A stretch of DNA of 64,000 nt from Stenotrophomonas maltophilia. GTDB taxonomy: Bacteria > Pseudomonadota > Gammaproteobacteria > Xanthomonadales > Xanthomonadaceae. Made by a program: the position numbers and the translations under genes. The notes below the pieces were generated by a model. It saw only the letters and a program-made list of their open reading frames with translations, was not told the origin of the DNA and did not search any database. Shown one piece after another: positions 60,884-64,000 of the stretch. The stretch is taken from positions 1-64,000 of the forward strand of contig DEVL01000006.1 in assembly GCA_002363385.1 (NCBI GenBank). The letters are read 5' to 3'. Each line of letters begins with the position of its first letter. Within the stretch, counting starts at the first letter, position 1.

Positions 60884-62410
60884 TCAGGCGACGAAGGGTC
60901 GGAACTGCACGACCAGCCCGGCCATGCCCTCGGTTTCACCGATCAGATCGGCGCGCAGCAGCGGGCGCGCATCGATGTACGCCTGCGGAAGGATCAGCGA
61001 CAGGCGCGCATCCTCGGCGGTCAGTTCCAGTGCCGGCATCGGCGTGTCTTCATGCGCGCGGTTGAGCAGGACCGCCAGCCGAAGCAACGCGGTCATGCGC
61101 CGTGCCGGCTGCAGCAGACGCTCGGGCAGCGCCTCGAAGGCGGACTTGGAGATGTTGCGGCGATGGCTGCGCACCAGCGCGGCGAGCAACTGCTGTTCCT
61201 GCCGCGAGAAACCGGCGATGTCCGAGTTCTCCAGCACATAGCTGCCGTGCACGTGGTAACCGCTGTGCGCGATCATCAGGCCGAGTTCGTGCAGGCGTGC
61301 GGACCAGCCGAGCATGCGCGCATCGTCCGGGTCCAGCTGCCAGCTTTCTTCCACCTGCGCGAGCAGGTACATCGCGGTGTTTTCCACGCGATCGGCCTGG
61401 ACGGTGTCGATGCCGTAGCGCTGGGTCAGTGCGGCGACCGATTCGTCGCGCAGGTCGTTCTCGCTGGCGCGGCCAAGGATGTCGTACAGGATGCCTTCGC
61501 GCATCGCCGCCTTGCTGACCAGCAGCTTCTGCAGCCCCAGCGCCTGGAAGGCCGCTTCGAGCACCAGGATGCCGCCGGCGATGATCGGACGGCGATCGGC
61601 GGACAGGCCCGGCAGGTCGATGTCCTCGATGCGCTTGGCCTTGAGCAGTTCATCGCGCAGCTGCGGCAGGGCCTCGGCCGTGATCGCGCCCTTGCTCAGC
61701 TTCATCGTGGCGCAGATTTCGCTGATCGCCTTGTGCGTGCCCGACGAGCCCAGTGCTTCGTGCCAGCCCAATGCGCGGTACTTGTTGGCGAACTGCTGGA
61801 ACTCCGCGCCGATCTCGGTCAGGGCGTCCTTCCAGCGCTTCTTGCTGAGCTTGCCGCCGGGGAAGAAACGCCGCGTGCTGGCGATGCAGCCGGCCTGCAG
61901 GCTTTCGCGCTCCAAGGTCTGCATGCCCTGGCCGATGATGAATTCGGTGGAGCCGCCGCCGATGTCGATCACCAGCCGGCGCTGGTCCGCTTTGGGCGGT
62001 TGCGCATGGGCCACGCCCAGGTAGATCAGGCGCGCCTCTTCGCGGCCGCTGACCACTTCGATCGCATGGCCGAGCGCGGTTTCGGCCGGCATCAGGAAGG
62101 CCTGCGGTGAGCGCAGCTGGCGGACGGTGTTGGTGGCCAGTGCACGCACCCGCACCGCGGGGATTGCCCGGATGCGCTGGCCGAACCGGGCCAGACACTC
62201 CAGTGCGCGCTGTCGGGCTTCGGCGGACAGGCCGCCCTTGCCATCCAGGCCATCGGCCATGCGCACGGTCTCGCGCAGGCGGTCGACGACCCGCAACTGC
62301 CCGAGCGTGTATCGCGCGATGACCATGTGGAAGCTGTTCGATCCAAGGTCGATGGCGGCGAGCAGGTCGCCATCCTGCAGAGCGGGCGGAGTCGTGGAGG
62401 TATGCGGCAT
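60884..62410 (-). CDS. ppx: Exopolyphosphatase
   Basis: The 508-aa Ppx/GppA enzyme removes terminal phosphate from polyphosphate. The ASKHA phosphate-binding motifs are LLAAIDLGSNSFHMVIARY and LVIDIGGGSTEFIIGQG. The C-terminal HD-like domain includes WSARLHELGLMIAHSGYH and SRQEQQLLAALVRSHRR. Length and the HD-like region favour Ppx over GppA. It lies 80 bp downstream of ppk1 on the same strand, so synthesis and breakdown of polyphosphate are probably co-transcribed. Confidence 0.95.
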   Translation of the reverse strand: MPHTSTTPPALQDGDLLAAIDLGSNSFHMVIARYTLGQLRVVDRLRETVRMADGLDGKGGLSAEARQRALECLARFGQRIRAIPAVRVRALATNTVRQLRSPQAFLMPAETALGHAIEVVSGREEARLIYLGVAHAQPPKADQRRLVIDIGGGSTEFIIGQGMQTLERESLQAGCIASTRRFFPGGKLSKKRWKDALTEIGAEFQQFANKYRALGWHEALGSSGTHKAISEICATMKLSKGAITAEALPQLRDELLKAKRIEDIDLPGLSADRRPIIAGGILVLEAAFQALGLQKLLVSKAAMREGILYDILGRASENDLRDESVAALTQRYGIDTVQADRVENTAMYLLAQVEESWQLDPDDARMLGWSARLHELGLMIAHSGYHVHGSYVLENSDIAGFSRQEQQLLAALVRSHRRNISKSAFEALPERLLQPARRMTALLRLAVLLNRAHEDTPMPALELTAEDARLSLILPQAYIDARPLLRADLIGETEGMAGLVVQFRPFVA

Positions 62411-62434
62411 GGGCGAATGTTAGCCGAAGGGTGG

Positions 62435-62456
62435 GGCCGCGCGTCACCGCGCGGCC
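62435..62456 (-). other. Hairpin between ppk1 and ppx
   Basis: A 9-bp stem, ggccgcgcg (62435-62443) with cgcgcggcc (62448-62456), 4-nt loop, in the ppk1-ppx spacer. No T-run; a possible attenuator or processing point. Confidence 0.4.
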
Positions 62457-62490
62457 TTCACATCATCACGCTGCGACCTTGGGTCGCGGT

Positions 62491-64000
62491 TCAAAGGCCC
62501 TGCAGCAGGGCCATCTGCGCCGAGTGCGGCGGCTCGTCGTGCCCCGGCGTGCACTTGATGTAGCTGCCGTCGGCCTGCAGTTCCCAGGCATTGAGGTTGT
62601 CGTCCAGGTAGTTCTGCAGCACGTCGCGGTAGACCTTGCGCGCCAGTTCCGGATCCAGGATCGGGAAGCAGGTCTCGACCCGGCGCAGCAGGTTGCGCTC
62701 CAGCCAGTCCGCGCTGGCGCAGAACAGCTCCGAGGCGCCGTCATTGCCGAACCAGTAGACCCGGCTGTGTTCCAGGAAGCGGCCGACGATCGAGCGCACC
62801 CGGATGGTGTCCGAAACGCCGGGGACGCCCGGGCGCAGGGTGCAGGCGCCGCGCACGATCAGGTCGATCTGCACGCCCGCCTGCGAGGCCGCGTACAGGG
62901 CACGGATCACCTGGGGTTCGTTGAGGGCATTCATCTTGGCGATGATCCGCCCCGGTCGGCCACTGGCAGCCAGGCGCGTTTCGCGCTCGATCCGCTGCAG
63001 CAGGCCCGGGTGCAGGGTGAAGGGTGACTGCAGCAGGCGCTTGAGCTTCATCCGCGGGGCCAGCCCGGACAGCTGCTGGAACAGCAGGTGCACATCGTTG
63101 CCGATGTCCGCATCGGCGGTGATCAGGCTCAGGTCGGTGTAGGCCCGCGCGGTGCCGCTGTGATAGTTGCCGGTGCCCAGGTGCACGTAGCGGCGCAGCT
63201 TGCGGCCTTCGCGGCGCACGATCAGCAGCATCTTGGCGTGGGTCTTGAAGCCGACCACGCCGTAGACGACCTGGACGCCGGCCTCCTGCAGGCGGTCGGC
63301 CAGGCCGAGGTTGGCTTCCTCATCGAAGCGCGCGCGCAGCTCGACCACGACGGTGACGTCCTTGCCGTTGCGGGCGGCCTGGATCAGCGCATCGACGATC
63401 AGCGAATCCTTGCCGGTGCGGTACAGGGTCTGCTTGATCGCCAGCACATTCGGGTCGACGGCGGCCTGCTTGATCACATCCAGCACGGCGGTGAACGCAT
63501 CGAAAGGATGGTGCAGCAGCACGTCGCGGCGCGCGACGATTTCGAAGATGCCATCGCTGTCGCGCAGCACGCGCGGGCTCAGCGAGGGATACTTCAGGTC
63601 CGGCCGCTGGATCACGTCGTACAGCTGGACCACGCGGTTGAGGTTGACCGGGCCGTCGATGCGGTACACCGCGTTCTCGGTGAGACCGAAGTTCTGCAGC
63701 AGGGTGCGCACGATGTCGCGCGGGCAGTCCTGTGCGATCTCCAGCCGCACGGCCGGGCGGTAACCCCGGTCGACCAGCTCATCGCGCAGCGCCAGGGCCA
63801 GGTTCTCGACTTCCTCCTCGTCCACCACCAGCTCGGAATTGCGGGTCACGCGGAACTGATACGCGCCCTGGACTTCCATGCCCGGGAACATCTCATCGAC
63901 GAAGGTCGACAGCACCGAGGACAGGAACACGAAGGTCTGCGGGCCGCCGAGTTTTTCCGGCAGCTGGATGATGCGCGGCAGCGAGCGCGGCGCGCGCACG
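62491..64000 (-). CDS. ppk1: Polyphosphate kinase 1 (C-terminal part, start outside window)
   Basis: About 503 C-terminal residues are present of an expected 690-700. The enzyme makes polyphosphate from ATP. LHHPFDAFTAVLDVIKQAAV, GKDSLIVDALIQAARNGKDV and VVELRARFDEEANL are PPK1 hallmarks. The likely phosphorylated His is in GFKTHAKMLLIV and the second conserved His in YVHLGTGNYH. The N-terminal domain and start codon lie beyond base 64000; a GTG near the edge is probably an internal Val codon. Confidence 0.96.
   Translation of the reverse strand, partial: VRAPRSLPRIIQLPEKLGGPQTFVFLSSVLSTFVDEMFPGMEVQGAYQFRVTRNSELVVDEEEVENLALALRDELVDRGYRPAVRLEIAQDCPRDIVRTLLQNFGLTENAVYRIDGPVNLNRVVQLYDVIQRPDLKYPSLSPRVLRDSDGIFEIVARRDVLLHHPFDAFTAVLDVIKQAAVDPNVLAIKQTLYRTGKDSLIVDALIQAARNGKDVTVVVELRARFDEEANLGLADRLQEAGVQVVYGVVGFKTHAKMLLIVRREGRKLRRYVHLGTGNYHSGTARAYTDLSLITADADIGNDVHLLFQQLSGLAPRMKLKRLLQSPFTLHPGLLQRIERETRLAASGRPGRIIAKMNALNEPQVIRALYAASQAGVQIDLIVRGACTLRPGVPGVSDTIRVRSIVGRFLEHSRVYWFGNDGASELFCASADWLERNLLRRVETCFPILDPELARKVYRDVLQNYLDDNLNAWELQADGSYIKCTPGHDEPPHSAQMALLQGL

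Overview
The window reads as a chromosomal segment of a Xanthomonadaceae bacterium, most likely a Stenotrophomonas. The GC content is high. The ribosomal proteins, RpoA (332 aa) and SecY have the lengths and wording I associate with that family. A lipoprotein amidase closely resembles the peptide amidase Pam of S. maltophilia, and intergenic regions carry GTAG-headed palindromes of the SMAG type. This assignment comes from recognition; no search was run. No rRNA, tRNA, CRISPR array, prophage or insertion sequence was seen.

Bases 1-14.7 kb hold the end of tuf and the complete S10-spc-alpha ribosomal protein superoperon, all on the + strand: rpsJ-rplCDWB-rpsS-rplV-rpsC-rplP-rpmC-rpsQ-rplNXE-rpsN, rpsH-rplF-rplR-rpsE-rpmD-rplO-secY, and rpsM-rpsK-rpsD-rpoA-rplQ. 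It starts with a strong sigma70-type promoter and a leader of about 160 nt that contains a terminator-like hairpin. It is interrupted by a clear intrinsic terminator between rpsN and rpsH, by several inter-gene hairpins, and by a candidate second promoter before rpsM. No rpmJ lies between secY and rpsM.

Bases 14.7-36 kb mix housekeeping and envelope genes: dsbB, a TonB-dependent receptor divergent from a class II DAHP synthase, an MscS channel, a peptide amidase lipoprotein, typA with a DUF2127 gene, ppiB, mdh, prpE, two poorly characterised genes (one SUFU-domain), a glutathione transferase, a SleB-like hydrolase, fadH, a YczE-like membrane protein and a quinone reductase-like dehydrogenase. 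Bases 36-46 kb hold ompA, two small secreted proteins that share a C-terminal motif and flank a pseudouridine synthase, the threonine-degradation genes kbl and tdh separated by a TorF-like porin, and a large S46 dipeptidyl-peptidase.

Bases 45.9-52.2 kb form a + strand run: histidine phosphatase, folC, a tandem-SPOR cell-division protein, cvpA, purF and a DUF455 ferritin-like gene. The rest holds a Tle1-like DUF2235 lipase gene, a secreted zinc metalloprotease, lpxH, an overlapping PAP2 phosphatase/glycosyltransferase pair, a second large TonB-dependent receptor, and the polyphosphate genes ppx and ppk1 (ppk1 runs off the end).

The most unusual signals are not genes. One is a family of three nested palindromes of 103-110 bp with a conserved core of 53-54 bp but unrelated, self-complementary arms (14791-14893, 45418-45527, 45613-45718). 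Another is a SMAG dimer at 20701-20779 whose GTAG heads supply the stop codons of both convergent neighbours.
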